The notes below the pieces were generated by a model. The model saw only the letters and a program-made list of their open reading frames with translations. It made no database searches and was not told the DNA's origin. From assembly GCF_024295805.1 (NCBI RefSeq), contig NZ_JANCLX010000050.1, positions 1-42,435 of the forward strand: a stretch of 42,435 nucleotides of DNA, written 5' to 3'. Both the position numbers and the translations under genes were made by a program. This DNA comes from Streptomyces cucumeris (lineage in GTDB: Bacteria > Actinomycetota > Actinomycetes > Streptomycetales > Streptomycetaceae). Shown piece by piece: positions 23,789-31,639 of this stretch; position 1 is the stretch's first letter, and the number at the start of each line of letters is the position of its first letter.

Positions 23789-24286
23789 ATGGCCGTGCGT
23801 ACGCACTGGACCGTGGAGCACGCCTGCTCCCACAGCGTGGATCATGACCTGTCCAATCGTCCTGCCGACAAGCGGGCGGGATTCGCCCGCTGGCTCGCGT
23901 CGAAGGACTGCACCGACTGCTGGAAGGCGACGCGCAACGCCGACTCCGCGTCCAAGAAGAAGTGGCTCGCAACCAAGCGGGCCGAGGAACAGGAGGCAGC
24001 CGTCGCGTGGGCGAAGCAGTTCGACATGCCAGATCTGGAAGGCCCGGCCAAGGCCCTGGACTGGGGCGAGCGCTCCCGCCATCAGCTGATGACGGCCGGG
24101 CACACCGCGCTCGTCGTCGAAGGCACGTGGGACGAGGCGGATTGGGCGGAGCTGGAAGAGAAGGCCCGGGGCATCAGCAGTGCCGCATGGTGGATCGACC
24201 AGCGCGATGCCGACGGCACTGACCTGCTCGAACTCCTCGACGCGGCCAGTGAGGCGGACCGTGGGACGGAGAATCCGTTCCGCTGA
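23789..24286 (+). CDS. hypothetical protein with Cys/His motif
   Basis: A 165-residue protein. The N-terminal third holds conserved-looking Cys and His residues (VEHACSHSVDHDL, then ASKDCTDCWKA) that could bind zinc. The middle is a charged helix (SKKKWLATKRAEEQEAAVAW), and the C-terminal half is alpha/beta with HTALVVEGTWDEADWAELEE. AGGAG lies 8 bases before the ATG. The family is unknown to me. Dyad element A starts two bases after its stop. Confidence 0.65.
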   Translation: MAVRTHWTVEHACSHSVDHDLSNRPADKRAGFARWLASKDCTDCWKATRNADSASKKKWLATKRAEEQEAAVAWAKQFDMPDLEGPAKALDWGERSRHQLMTAGHTALVVEGTWDEADWAELEEKARGISSAAWWIDQRDADGTDLLELLDAASEADRGTENPFR

Positions 24287-24287
24287 C

Positions 24288-24354
24288 GGCGGGGCAACAT
24301 AGCCGGAGAACGCCGGTTGGCCAAACCGGCGTTCCTCCGGACTATTGATGCTCC
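24288..24354 (+). promoter_or_regulatory. dyad promoter/operator element, copy A
   Basis: This is the most symmetric copy. The inner arms CGCCGGTT and AACCGGCG surround GGCCA (core 24311-24331). The symmetry extends outwards: CAACATAG-CCGGA-GAACG on the left mirrors CGTTCCTCCGG-ACTATTG on the right with only two gaps. The ATG of the next gene lies about 32 bases beyond. The block after CGGAC (TATTGAT) could be a -10 region. It is identical to copy B through the core and the CAACATAGCC box. Confidence 0.75.
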
Positions 24355-24385
24355 CACCTCGCCAGCCCCTGCGTGGAAGGAACTC

Positions 24386-24811
24386 ATGTCCCAGCCCCCG
24401 CCCACCTCGGCGTTCGCACCGACGCCTGACCCGCTCACTCCCACCCGGGATATCACCCACGCCCACTTCCAGGCCGGTGACACCGTCGTGGTCCTGAAGG
24501 GGGTGGCCGACGGGGAACTGTGGGGAGACGCGATGCGGGTCGTCGTCCCGTCCTGGCACACCCCGACCGACGAGGACGGGTGGCGGCTGCGGGATGCGAC
24601 CGGCGGCGCCCAGTCCTACGTCACTGCCCACCCCCGCTATCTCGTGCACCTCTCGCGCCGGTGCCCGGACTGCCTGATCTATCTGCGGGCCATGGAGGAC
24701 ACCCTCCTCGCGCGGTTCGCCGGCCGCGACGAGCTGATCGACTGCGGCTGGTACACCACCACCGCCCTGGGCCAGCTCGTCCACGTCGCGGACATCCGGG
24801 GCGGCCGGTGA
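24386..24811 (+). CDS. hypothetical protein, first gene after dyad element A
   Basis: A 141-residue protein starting at ATG 24386 (AAGGA 4 bases upstream). An earlier in-frame ATG at 24317 would lie inside the dyad element and is rejected. Residues 30-75 look like a beta barrel (HFQAGDTVVVLKGVADGEL, AMRVVVPSW, YVTAHPRYLVHL), followed by RCPDCLIYLRAMEDTLLARF and CGWYTTTALGQLVHV. Cys residues in RCPDC may bind metal. Its stop overlaps the GTG of the relaxase-like gene (GTGA). Confidence 0.65.
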   Translation: MSQPPPTSAFAPTPDPLTPTRDITHAHFQAGDTVVVLKGVADGELWGDAMRVVVPSWHTPTDEDGWRLRDATGGAQSYVTAHPRYLVHLSRRCPDCLIYLRAMEDTLLARFAGRDELIDCGWYTTTALGQLVHVADIRGGR

Positions 24812-25653
24812 TCCCCCGCGTGCACGTGCGGACCCACACGCCGCAGGACCCGCTCGAAGAGGCGCTGGGGCGGCCGGTCTCACCGAACGAGGGGCTGACG
24901 GAGCACACGATCGTCGCTCACTGGCCCGGCCTGGACTACTTCACCCTGGACGATGAGCAGAAGACCTGGACGTCGGTCCAGTGGGCCGAGCACCTCGAAG
25001 AGGCCCTCTTGGGGCACCCGTTCGCCGCCAGCCCCGACGACGACCGGCGGGCGATCCTCCACGTCGATGTCCGTCTGCACCCGGACGACCGGGACCTGAC
25101 CGGGCCGGAGTGGGCCGAGGTCGCACACCGGCTCGCGCGGGCCGCCGGCATCGAGATTCCCGGCAAGGAAAGCGGCTGCCGGTGGATCGCCGTCCAGGCC
25201 CAGCCCGGGCGCCTCGACCTGATCGCCAACCTGATCCATCTCGACGGTGCCTGGCACGCTCCTCCCGTCAACACGGGACGGCGCTTGGCACATGAGACGC
25301 GTCGCATCGAACAGGACCTCCACCTGATCCCCGTCCGGTCCGAACCCCTTTCGCGGCCTGCTGTCCGCACGGTGCTTACGGCGTCGGCTCAGCTCGCGAC
25401 CATCCTCGCGCAGCTGGCCGACGAACAGGCTGGCCCGCTGGCTGCGGTGCGCGGACTCGTCGAGCACGCCTCGCACCGGATCGCCCGCCAGCCGGAGGCC
25501 GCCAGCACCGATGCGGCACACCGCCTGGAGCTGATCGCCCGCCGCCTCCACGCCATCCAGCAGGACCTGGACACCACGGCAACCCGCCTGGTCCAGCCCC
25601 GTGCCGTCCCGGCCCCGGCCGCCCTCCGGCACAACGCCCACCGATCGCCGTAG
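24808..25653 (+). CDS. relaxase-like protein lacking the metal-binding histidines
   Basis: A 281-residue protein. The start (VIPRVHVRT, then LTEHTIVAHWPG) and the middle (HVDVRLHPDDRDLTGPEWAE, AAGIEIPGKESGCRWIAVQA) follow the order of Streptomyces relaxase/mobilization nucleases (MIPxVHxRG, EHTxPxLVAxW, VRxxPxDRxLSDxEW, CRWVAVRHxDDHIHI). Where those enzymes have the histidine triad, this protein reads AVQAQPGRLDLIANLIHLDG. It is also much shorter than the usual 450-600 residues. I infer a non-catalytic relaxase relative, perhaps a DNA-binding accessory of the relaxosome. The C-terminal half (190-270) is helical. GTG start coupled to the previous gene (GTGA). Confidence 0.6.
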   Translation: MIPRVHVRTHTPQDPLEEALGRPVSPNEGLTEHTIVAHWPGLDYFTLDDEQKTWTSVQWAEHLEEALLGHPFAASPDDDRRAILHVDVRLHPDDRDLTGPEWAEVAHRLARAAGIEIPGKESGCRWIAVQAQPGRLDLIANLIHLDGAWHAPPVNTGRRLAHETRRIEQDLHLIPVRSEPLSRPAVRTVLTASAQLATILAQLADEQAGPLAAVRGLVEHASHRIARQPEAASTDAAHRLELIARRLHAIQQDLDTTATRLVQPRAVPAPAALRHNAHRSP

Positions 25654-25660
25654 GAAAAAC

Positions 25661-26158
25661 GTCTCCTCGCCCCGCACCGACCGCTTCCTGGACATCCGCC
25701 GCGACCCGCACTCCGACGAACCCCTCGCCCGCGGCGGCGACCCCGAGGCGCACAGCGTTCTCCAGCGGGCGGGCTTCGTCGCCGTCGTCCGCGTCCACGA
25801 GACGTACCACCGTGTCCCCACCGGCCTGGTCGAGGACGACGAGTCCCGTCTCGCCACCGACGCCGTCGGCCGCCTGCGAGCAGCCGGGTACCACGTGGAC
25901 TGCGACGCGGCCTTCGACGCCGACTCGCGTCCGGCCAGCTACCTGCCGCTGGGCACCTCCGTCGCCCACGTCGCCGAGCGCCTTCGTGAGGCCACCACCA
26001 CGGATGAGGCGGCCCAGGCGCTGACCGAGCTGACCGCTTCCTACGACGGCGTCATCGCCGCGCTGGAGAACATCCTGGCCGCCGCCGACTTCCACGACGG
26101 GCTCGGCCAGGCGGCCGACCCCTACATCGCCCGGCGGCTGCGCTACCTCGCTGACTGA
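25661..26158 (+). CDS. hypothetical protein with GYHV module and unusual start
   Basis: About 165 residues: FLDIRRDPHSDEPLARGGDP, FVAVVRVHETYHRVPTGLVE, a helix with VGRLRAAGYHVDCDAAFDAD (the module shared with neighbours), then YLPLGTSVAHVAERLREA and a helical C-terminus. AGGA is placed correctly only for the codon GTC at 25661, where related genes would have GTG. The nearest canonical start (GTG 25601) lies inside the preceding gene and adds non-protein-like residues. I recognise the sequence as a conserved Streptomyces element hypothetical; the function is unknown. Confidence 0.6.
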   Translation, partial: VSSPRTDRFLDIRRDPHSDEPLARGGDPEAHSVLQRAGFVAVVRVHETYHRVPTGLVEDDESRLATDAVGRLRAAGYHVDCDAAFDADSRPASYLPLGTSVAHVAERLREATTTDEAAQALTELTASYDGVIAALENILAAADFHDGLGQAADPYIARRLRYLAD

Positions 26159-26359
26159 CACCTTCGCGTCATCCGTACCGACCTCTCCGAGACCCGCAGC
26201 CAACTCGCCGACCGGCACGCCCAGCACCCCGGCCGCAGCACCTGCACGGAGGAAGTCCCGCCCACCGAGCACGAGCGCTCCGCCCCATGCGCCTGCGCGC
26301 CATCGCCGCGCACCCTCCCGGCCCCGCCGCCCCCGCTGGCCGCCGGACTGCGCCGCTGA
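26151..26359 (+). pseudogene. small conserved hypothetical, frameshifted near its start
   Basis: Directly after the preceding stop, in-frame coding-like sequence (RVIRTDLSETRSQLADRHAQ, RSTCTEEVPPTEHERSAPCA) runs to a TGA at 26357-26359 with no start codon of its own. In the next frame CTGACTGACACC (26151-26162) reads LTDT, so one missing base near 26162 (ACCC to ACC) would join them as TDT-LRVIRTDL. It was probably a protein of about 68 residues with a cysteine-containing tail. Confidence 0.5.
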
Positions 26360-26382
26360 CTCCCACCTCGCCCAAGGACACC

Positions 26383-27144
26383 ATGCCCGACCACTTCGAC
26401 ACCTCCGAGCGCCTCACCTCATACGCCGACGTCCTCGCCGGCGAACTCCCCGATGCCTGGACCAGCTCCCACCTTCCGCCGGAGGCCAAGGACGACCTCG
26501 CCGAACTCGCCGACCGGATCTGGGACCTTGACCTGATCGCCGCCTCCCTCACCGAGCACCCGCTCCAGCAGGCCGCCGTCCTGAGCCGCCCGGACGGCGC
26601 CCAGCTCGTCGTACTGGAACGCCACGACGAACGCGATGGCTTCCTCATCGCCGCCGTCGCCCCCCGCGCCCTGCCCGACGAGGCATACCACGGCGTCTCC
26701 GAGCCCAACGGCATCACCCTGGTCGACGACCCGTTCCTGAGTGCCGAGCAGATCGCTGGCGACCTCCTTGCCCGCTACGACAGCGCCCTCGCCCAGGTCC
26801 GGCACAACGCCCTGGGCGGCATTCAGCCCTCCCAGCCGGACCGGGTCGTCCTGACCTGGCAGCAGGACGGCAGCGTCGCCACCGCCCCCGCCGACGACCG
26901 CGCCGACGCGGTCCTCACCTCCCACGGCTTCGTCCAGGACCCGCAGAGCGGCATCTACCGCCTGAGTGGTGACGACACCCAAGCCCAGGCCCGTGCCCTG
27001 CGCGAGATCGGCCCGCGCCTCGACGCACTCGGCATCGGCACCGCTCTGCAGCACCCCGCAGGCCGGACCGCCCCCACCGCCGCCCCCGCGTCCGTGCCGC
27101 CCGTCCCGGCCGACCCCCGTACGCCGGCCACCCGGTCTCGGTGA
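26383..27144 (+). CDS. conserved hypothetical protein
   Basis: A 253-residue protein; ATG 26383 with AAGGA 4 bases upstream. The N-terminus is acidic and helical (YADVLAGELPDAW, KDDLAELADRIWDLDLIAAS), the middle alpha/beta (GAQLVVLERHDERDGFLIAA, DPFLSAEQIAGDLLARYDSA), and the C-terminal domain has DRVVLTWQQDGSV, GIYRLSGDDTQAQ and LDALGIGT, akin to the recurring module of the neighbours. It belongs to a family I have seen in Streptomyces conjugative loci, without a function. Bases 27145-27299 hold about 45 coding-like codons from ATG 27164, but no good stop or start signal. Confidence 0.65.
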   Translation: MPDHFDTSERLTSYADVLAGELPDAWTSSHLPPEAKDDLAELADRIWDLDLIAASLTEHPLQQAAVLSRPDGAQLVVLERHDERDGFLIAAVAPRALPDEAYHGVSEPNGITLVDDPFLSAEQIAGDLLARYDSALAQVRHNALGGIQPSQPDRVVLTWQQDGSVATAPADDRADAVLTSHGFVQDPQSGIYRLSGDDTQAQARALREIGPRLDALGIGTALQHPAGRTAPTAAPASVPPVPADPRTPATRSR

Positions 27145-27299
27145 AGCAGACACCGCCACCTCCATGAGCGAGGCCGCGCGCGCCATCCTCCACGCACGTA
27201 ATCACGCCGCGCGCCCCGCGCAGCGGGCGATCGCTGCCCCGCCACCGCCGGGTCGCGCCCAGCCGCGGTATCCCGTCGCCGCTGACACCGGAGAACTAC

Positions 27300-27707
27300 A
27301 TGGCCAATCTGGCCGACGAATACGGTACGGACGTCGAGATCTACATCAAGGCCCTGACGACCACCATCCATGCCGACACCCCGACCGGCGCCCCCGCCCA
27401 GCTCCACGACCTGCTGGAACGCCTCGGCCTGGAGCGTCACGCCTACCCCCAGGAGGCGCCGCTCTACATCTGGCACACCGTGCCCGAGCACCTCGACGCC
27501 GACGAGCAGAAGCGGCTGGCAACCCGCGCCATCCCCGCGCTGCTGGTGGCCGGGTACGAGGTCAACTGCACACCCGACGTCTTCGACGAACTCGCCTACC
27601 AGCAGGCCGTGCTGGACCTGCGTAACCGAGCGCGCCGCCCTGCCGCTCGGCAACCGGCACCGTCCAGCACCTCCTCGCCTCCAACCCCGGCCCGCCGAAC
27701 GCCATAA
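27300..27707 (+). CDS. hypothetical protein with GYEV module
   Basis: A 135-residue protein; ATG 27300 after GGAG with 6 bases between. It contains TDVEIYIKALTTTIHAD, a helix with LHDLLERLGLERH, then PLYIWHTVPEHLDADEQKRL and PALLVAGYEVNCTPDVFDE, again the shared pattern (aromatic strand, acidic helix, AGYxVxxxP). The tail is Pro/Ala-rich. A strong hairpin follows 7 bases after the stop, so it ends a transcription unit. Confidence 0.6.
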   Translation: MANLADEYGTDVEIYIKALTTTIHADTPTGAPAQLHDLLERLGLERHAYPQEAPLYIWHTVPEHLDADEQKRLATRAIPALLVAGYEVNCTPDVFDELAYQQAVLDLRNRARRPAARQPAPSSTSSPPTPARRTP

Positions 27708-27714
27708 GCGCCTG

Positions 27715-27743
27715 GGTGGCCCCGGCACCGCGCCGGGGCCACC
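27715..27743 (+). terminator. perfect 12-bp hairpin terminator
   Basis: GGTGGCCCCGGC (27715-27726) and GCCGGGGCCACC (27732-27743) pair perfectly around loop ACCGC, the same loop as in the hairpin at 15095-15137. There is no T run. It lies just after the stop at 27707. Confidence 0.75.
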
Positions 27744-27772
27744 CGCCTCCCACCCGAAACTCGGAGAAACCC

Positions 27773-27958
27773 GTAGCAACCCGCACACCCCCACCGATCA
27801 GCAACCGGCTCAAGCCCCGACTGGCCACGGCCCTCTTCCGCCGTTACCTGCGCGCCTGCATTCCGACCGGCCCTGACCGCACCTCGCCGCTGGCCGGCGC
27901 CCGCCCACAGGCCGTACTCACCGAGACGCAGCGCGTCGGACAGCGCCACCACCACTGA
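27773..27958 (+). CDS. small basic hypothetical protein with GTA at the start position
   Basis: About 61 residues: ISNRLKPRLATALFRRYLRA, then TSPLAGARPQAVLTETQRVG and a His-rich end. GGAG at 27763-27766 is spaced 6 bases from GTA 27773, where a GTG would be expected. The nearest canonical in-frame start lies inside the terminator hairpin. Composition and pattern look coding. Function unknown. Confidence 0.4.
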   Translation, partial: VATRTPPPISNRLKPRLATALFRRYLRACIPTGPDRTSPLAGARPQAVLTETQRVGQRHHH

Positions 27959-27981
27959 ACCGTCCCCCGACCCGGAGGAGC

Positions 27982-28365
27982 ATGTCCCACCCCACCACCT
28001 ACGCAGTGAGGCTGACCGACGAGATCACCCGCCAGCTCGGTCAACTAGCCGACCGCCTCTCTCAACTCCCCCCGCCCCAGGCCGCACAGGTCATCGCCCG
28101 CGTGCTCGACCCGGACTCCGGAGTCCTCGGTGGCGTCACCCACCTCGTCGCCACCGGGAGCGTGTTCGCCAAGGACCAGGCAGAGCGAGGAGCCCTCCCG
28201 CCGGAAGTGTGGCTCGCCCTGGGCCGCGCCTCGAACGAACTGCACAACATCGTCCTCGACCTGGACGAACACCAAGACAGCCTCCAGCTCGCCGGCACCA
28301 CTCCGGCCACCACAGGTGCGAAGCCGCCGGCACCCGCACCGCTCGTCGCCCGGCGGCACCGGTGA
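27982..28365 (+). CDS. hypothetical protein
   Basis: A 127-residue protein starting at ATG 27982 after GGAGGAG. It is mostly helical: TYAVRLTDEITRQLGQLADR, AAQVIARVLDPDSGVLGGVT, LALGRASNELHNIVLDLDEH. The tail is Pro/Ala-rich. The stop overlaps the GTG of the following DUF317 gene (GTGA), so the two are translated together. No known domain. Confidence 0.6.
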   Translation: MSHPTTYAVRLTDEITRQLGQLADRLSQLPPPQAAQVIARVLDPDSGVLGGVTHLVATGSVFAKDQAERGALPPEVWLALGRASNELHNIVLDLDEHQDSLQLAGTTPATTGAKPPAPAPLVARRHR

Positions 28366-29165
28366 AGAAGAAGCAGTGGCCAGGCTGGGGACCCGGTGAA
28401 CAGGCCGAGCAGCACTACCTCGTCCAGCCCCGTGTCCTCGCCGGCGGCGGCGACGTCCGGCACGTCTCCGAGTTCCCGCGTGCCTCGGGATGGCGGGACA
28501 AATCCATATCCGGTGGCCCCCTGTTCATGGAGAGCCCGGACCGCACGGTCCGCATCGCCTACGACCCTTGCGTCCTGCCTGGCGGGTGGACCATCCACGG
28601 CAGAGCAGACGGCGGCAACGGCGAGTGGTCGGCGCACCTGGGCCGGCAGACGCCGGTGGAGATCGTCGCCGGCCTGACCGACGCCCTCACCCGTCCCCGA
28701 TCCGCACACGCCCCCAACGTCTGGGCACCTCTGCAGGAGCAGAACTGGCACACGCGTTCCAAGGGCGAGCACTACGTGGCGACCAGCCCCGACGGCACCG
28801 CGTGGATGCAGTACCACCAGGACGCCGACGGGTCGACGATGTGGTGGACCGGAGCGAAGGACGAGCAAGGCAACGGCTGGACAGCCCACTTCACGCCGAA
28901 CACCCCCATGCACCTGGTGCAAGCCTTCTCCACCGAACTCGCCAGCCCGGACCACGTGATGCGCCCGCGCGGACACGTTCCGCACAGCGCGCAGATCCGC
29001 ACCTGGTCGGTGTCCGTCAAACCCTCCCAGCTCAGTGCGTGGCAGCAGGCCCGGATCACGGCCGCCCGAGCCGCCACCTGGGCCCGGGACAGCCCCCGCA
29101 GCACCCGGCCGCGTACCAGCGCCCGTCCCTACACCCCGGCCGGCGGCGCACGCACCCGCCGCTGA
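28362..29165 (+). CDS. DUF317 domain protein (two repeats)
   Basis: A 267-residue protein with two DUF317 repeats. Repeat one (about 20-115): YLVQPRVLAGGGD, ESPDRTVRIAYDPC, GEWSAHLGRQTPVEIVAGLT. Repeat two (about 125-210): WHTRSKGEHYVATSPDGTAW, GNGWTAHFTPNTPMHLVQAF. Each ends with W-x-A/x-HF-x-x-x-TP, the family hallmark. DUF317 proteins abound in Streptomyces genomes and elements with no proven role. GTG start coupled to the previous gene. The tail is rich in Arg, Ala and Thr. Confidence 0.85.
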   Translation: MKKKQWPGWGPGEQAEQHYLVQPRVLAGGGDVRHVSEFPRASGWRDKSISGGPLFMESPDRTVRIAYDPCVLPGGWTIHGRADGGNGEWSAHLGRQTPVEIVAGLTDALTRPRSAHAPNVWAPLQEQNWHTRSKGEHYVATSPDGTAWMQYHQDADGSTMWWTGAKDEQGNGWTAHFTPNTPMHLVQAFSTELASPDHVMRPRGHVPHSAQIRTWSVSVKPSQLSAWQQARITAARAATWARDSPRSTRPRTSARPYTPAGGARTRR

Positions 29166-29193
29166 CCACAACTGCCCCGCCCCGAGGAGCCCG

Positions 29194-29550
29194 ATGCCCG
29201 CACTCACCCCGGACACCATCCGCACCCTGACCGAAACGCTCGCGGACCTTACCGACTACCTGCGGGAGAACCCCGACCCCGCTGAGGCGCTCGCTCTCGT
29301 CGAGCCTCTCCTCGACGAGTACACGGGCCTGCCCGTCCAGTTCGCCGACACGCTGCGCGCCCTCGCCCGCGGCGTACAAGAGAACCCGGACACACCGCGC
29401 ACGACGCAAGCCGACCTGCTGATCACCGAACTACGCACCGCCGCGTGGGAACTGGCCGACCAGCACACCCTCCACTACGTGCTGGACGATCTCCGTGATC
29501 TGTACGGCAGTTCGCCCACGAGCGAGGCGGGGTGCTGCTGGTGCCGCTGA
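29194..29550 (+). CDS. small helical hypothetical protein
   Basis: A 118-residue acidic helical protein; ATG 29194 after GAGGAG. It has TLTETLADLTDYLRENPDPA, LVEPLLDEYTGLPVQFADTL and TTQADLLITELRTAAWELAD. The C-terminus ends in CCWCR and overlaps the next DUF317 gene. No family recognised. It alternates with DUF317 genes, as do 27982-28365 and 30406-30972. Confidence 0.6.
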   Translation: MPALTPDTIRTLTETLADLTDYLRENPDPAEALALVEPLLDEYTGLPVQFADTLRALARGVQENPDTPRTTQADLLITELRTAAWELADQHTLHYVLDDLRDLYGSSPTSEAGCCWCR

Positions 29551-30341
29551 GCGAACGGCAGCTCGCAGCCTTCGCCGACAAGCAGGCCACGCAGATCCCT
29601 TACGACACCAGCCCTCGCCACCTCGCCGGCCCTGGAGACGCCCGCCACGTCACCCACGGTCTGGCCGCCGCTGGATGGAACGCGGTCTCCGACCCCCTGA
29701 GCGCCGAGTTCGTCCTGGTGAGTCCCGATCTTCGCCACCGGCTCCAGTTTGACCCCCAGTCGCGCACCTCGGCATGGTGGCGGCTACGGGCTGAGCCCGT
29801 CGGCACCGAGCCCGGCTGGTATGCCGAGTTCGGCGAGCACGTGCCTTCCGAAGTCCTCGCCGGCCTCACCGACGCGCTCGTCGCCCAAACGCCTACCGAG
29901 CCAAAGGGCCCACTGGCCGTGCTGGACGCGGCAGGCTGGCTCATTGACGGCCGCGGAGTCGCCTACAGCGATCATCCGAGTTGCAAGGTGGAGCGCCTCC
30001 CCGGGCAGGGCGCGGGCACGGTGCCGTGGCGCGAACAGGTGCGAGTCGCCTGGAACATCGTGGTGAGCGATCTCCCCACCGACGTCGGCAGCCGTGGCAC
30101 TCACCTCTGGCACGCCGCCTTCCACCGTTACACGCCCGAGCGCCTCGTGACGGCCTTTCTCAAAGCGCTCACCGACCCCGCGCCGTTGCAACGCGGATTG
30201 TTCGACTGCACGGCCACCTACGGGGTGACGCAGAAGCCCAGCCCGCTCACTCCGCAGCAGACGGTTGATGCGCACACCACGCGAGTCAAAGCACTCCGTG
30301 CGAGGCCCGCTCCGCACGCCGCCAGCAGAAGACCCCCGTGA
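29541..30341 (+). CDS. DUF317 domain protein (two repeats)
   Basis: A 266-residue protein. Repeat one has YDTSPRHLAGPGDARHVTHG, a strand FVLVSPDLRHRLQFDPQS and WYAEFGEHVPSEVLAGLTDA. Repeat two has GWLIDGRGVAYSDHP and LWHAAFHRYTPERLVTAFLK. I chose the GTG at 29541 because GGGG precedes it by 8 bases; the GTG at 29532 is also possible. It overlaps the previous gene by 10 bases. Function unknown, as for the family. Confidence 0.8.
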   Translation: MPLSERQLAAFADKQATQIPYDTSPRHLAGPGDARHVTHGLAAAGWNAVSDPLSAEFVLVSPDLRHRLQFDPQSRTSAWWRLRAEPVGTEPGWYAEFGEHVPSEVLAGLTDALVAQTPTEPKGPLAVLDAAGWLIDGRGVAYSDHPSCKVERLPGQGAGTVPWREQVRVAWNIVVSDLPTDVGSRGTHLWHAAFHRYTPERLVTAFLKALTDPAPLQRGLFDCTATYGVTQKPSPLTPQQTVDAHTTRVKALRARPAPHAASRRPP

Positions 30342-30405
30342 CCGCCCCGGCCCCCGCCAGCACCCGCGGCCGGCCGCTCGCCGCTGAACCGACAGGACCT
30401 CTCCC

Positions 30406-30972
30406 ATCTCCCGAAACCACCGAGCACACCGCGACTCCCTGCGCCACCTCGACCACTACGTGCGCGACAGCAAGAAGATCCTCGACGCCTGGGATACCTA
30501 CTCCGACGAGCACACCGACCTCGACGGCTGGCCCCACGACGACGACGCCTACGGCCTGCGCGCGAGTCAGCGCGACGCCGACACCGCCGAGGCGTTCGAG
30601 ACGCTCCGCTACGGCGCCCGGCACCTGCTGGCCACGGCCGAGACACAGCTGACCCGGCTGCCGGAGAACACGGTCCAGAGTCGCTGGGTCTATCAGCTGG
30701 GCGTCCTACGCAACGCCCTCGACCGGCTCGACGAACTGCACGAGCAGTGGCTGCTCACCCGCGACGCCCTCCCCGCCACGGCCAAGCCCGGCACGCCGGA
30801 CTTCGATGGCGCCCTCGCCGAGCATCACGCCGAATCGTGGAGCTACCTCGACGACTGGGCCACCCACGGCAAAGCACTCCGGGAGATCAACACCGCAGCC
30901 CGCAAGGCCCGTTCACCCCTGGCCCCCACACCGGCCCTCGCACCCGCCCAGCGAACCGCGGCACGGAAGTGA
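30406..30972 (+). CDS. helical hypothetical protein with ATC at the start position
   Basis: About 188 residues: HRAHRDSLRHLDHYVRDSKK, ILDAWDTYSDEHTDLDGWPH, FETLRYGARHLLATAETQLT, LGVLRNALDRLDELHEQWLL, SYLDDWATHGKALREINTAA. It is highly helical and charged, possibly a coiled coil. AGGA at 30394-30397 is spaced for ATC 30406, where ATG would be expected. The first canonical in-frame start, GTG 30460, would lose the first conserved-looking helix. It is followed two bases later by a frameshifted DUF317 gene. Confidence 0.6.
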   Translation: MSRNHRAHRDSLRHLDHYVRDSKKILDAWDTYSDEHTDLDGWPHDDDAYGLRASQRDADTAEAFETLRYGARHLLATAETQLTRLPENTVQSRWVYQLGVLRNALDRLDELHEQWLLTRDALPATAKPGTPDFDGALAEHHAESWSYLDDWATHGKALREINTAARKARSPLAPTPALAPAQRTAARK

Positions 30973-30974
30973 CC

Positions 30975-31609
30975 ATGTCCCCGGCACCCGAGACCGTCGA
31001 GGTCGACTTCATCGCCCCGCGCCACCTCGCCGGCGGGGGCGACCCCGCCTGCTCCACGTTGCCGAGCCGAACCGGCCCGCCTGGTACGCGAGCTTCGGCG
31101 CCCGGACCCCCGTTGAACTGATCGCCGCGGTTACCGACGCCCTCACCGATCCGGCCCCCAACGCCGATGCGCCGTGCGATCCATACGGTGCACTCCGGCA
31201 GAACGGCTGGACACCGTCCGGCGACAGCAGCCTCGCTTCCCCCGACAGGACGGCATTCGTCGAGCGGCTGGGAACACCGGCTGACCCTGGAGCCTGGTTC
31301 GCCACCATCACCCTCGGCACGCACCAGGTCTGGCAAGCCCGCTTCGGAGCTCACACCCCGCCGCCCCTCGTCGCCGCGTTCACCGACGCGCTCTCCGACC
31401 CGAAACCGGTGCACCGCACCGACAGCGGGCGCAATATGCCGACACTCGACCCGGACGTCGTCACCCGTCAGTTCATCAACGTACCTGCCGCGTACGTCAC
31501 CGGCGCGCTAGAAGACCGCGTCCGCTCCCTCGCTGCCCGGCGCACCGCCACGCCGCCGGTCGCGATCCCCTCGCCCCAGGCGCCGCCCAGGCACGGCCGC
31601 ACCCGCTGA
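30975..31609 (+). pseudogene. DUF317 gene broken by one missing base
   Basis: ATG 30975 (GGAAG 5 bases upstream) opens with FIAPRHLAGGGDPA. At about 31052 the reading must move to the next frame to continue as LLHVAEPNRPAWYASFGART, PVELIAAVTDALTDP, then the second repeat (DSSLASPDRTAFVERLG, VWQARFGAHTPPPLVAAFTD) to the stop at 31609. Restoring one G (TGCTCC to TGGCTCC) yields ...DPAWLHVAEPN..., a perfect DUF317 sequence of about 211 residues. Otherwise the gene is intact, which suggests either a very recent mutation or a sequencing error. Confidence 0.75.
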
Positions 31610-31639
31610 CCCTCCTCCCCGCCCGGAAGCACGTAGCCC

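Noticed and set aside
24317..24385. Earlier ATG for the 24386 gene
   Set aside because: It lies inside dyad element A, has no ribosome-binding site, and its residues are simply the translated palindrome.
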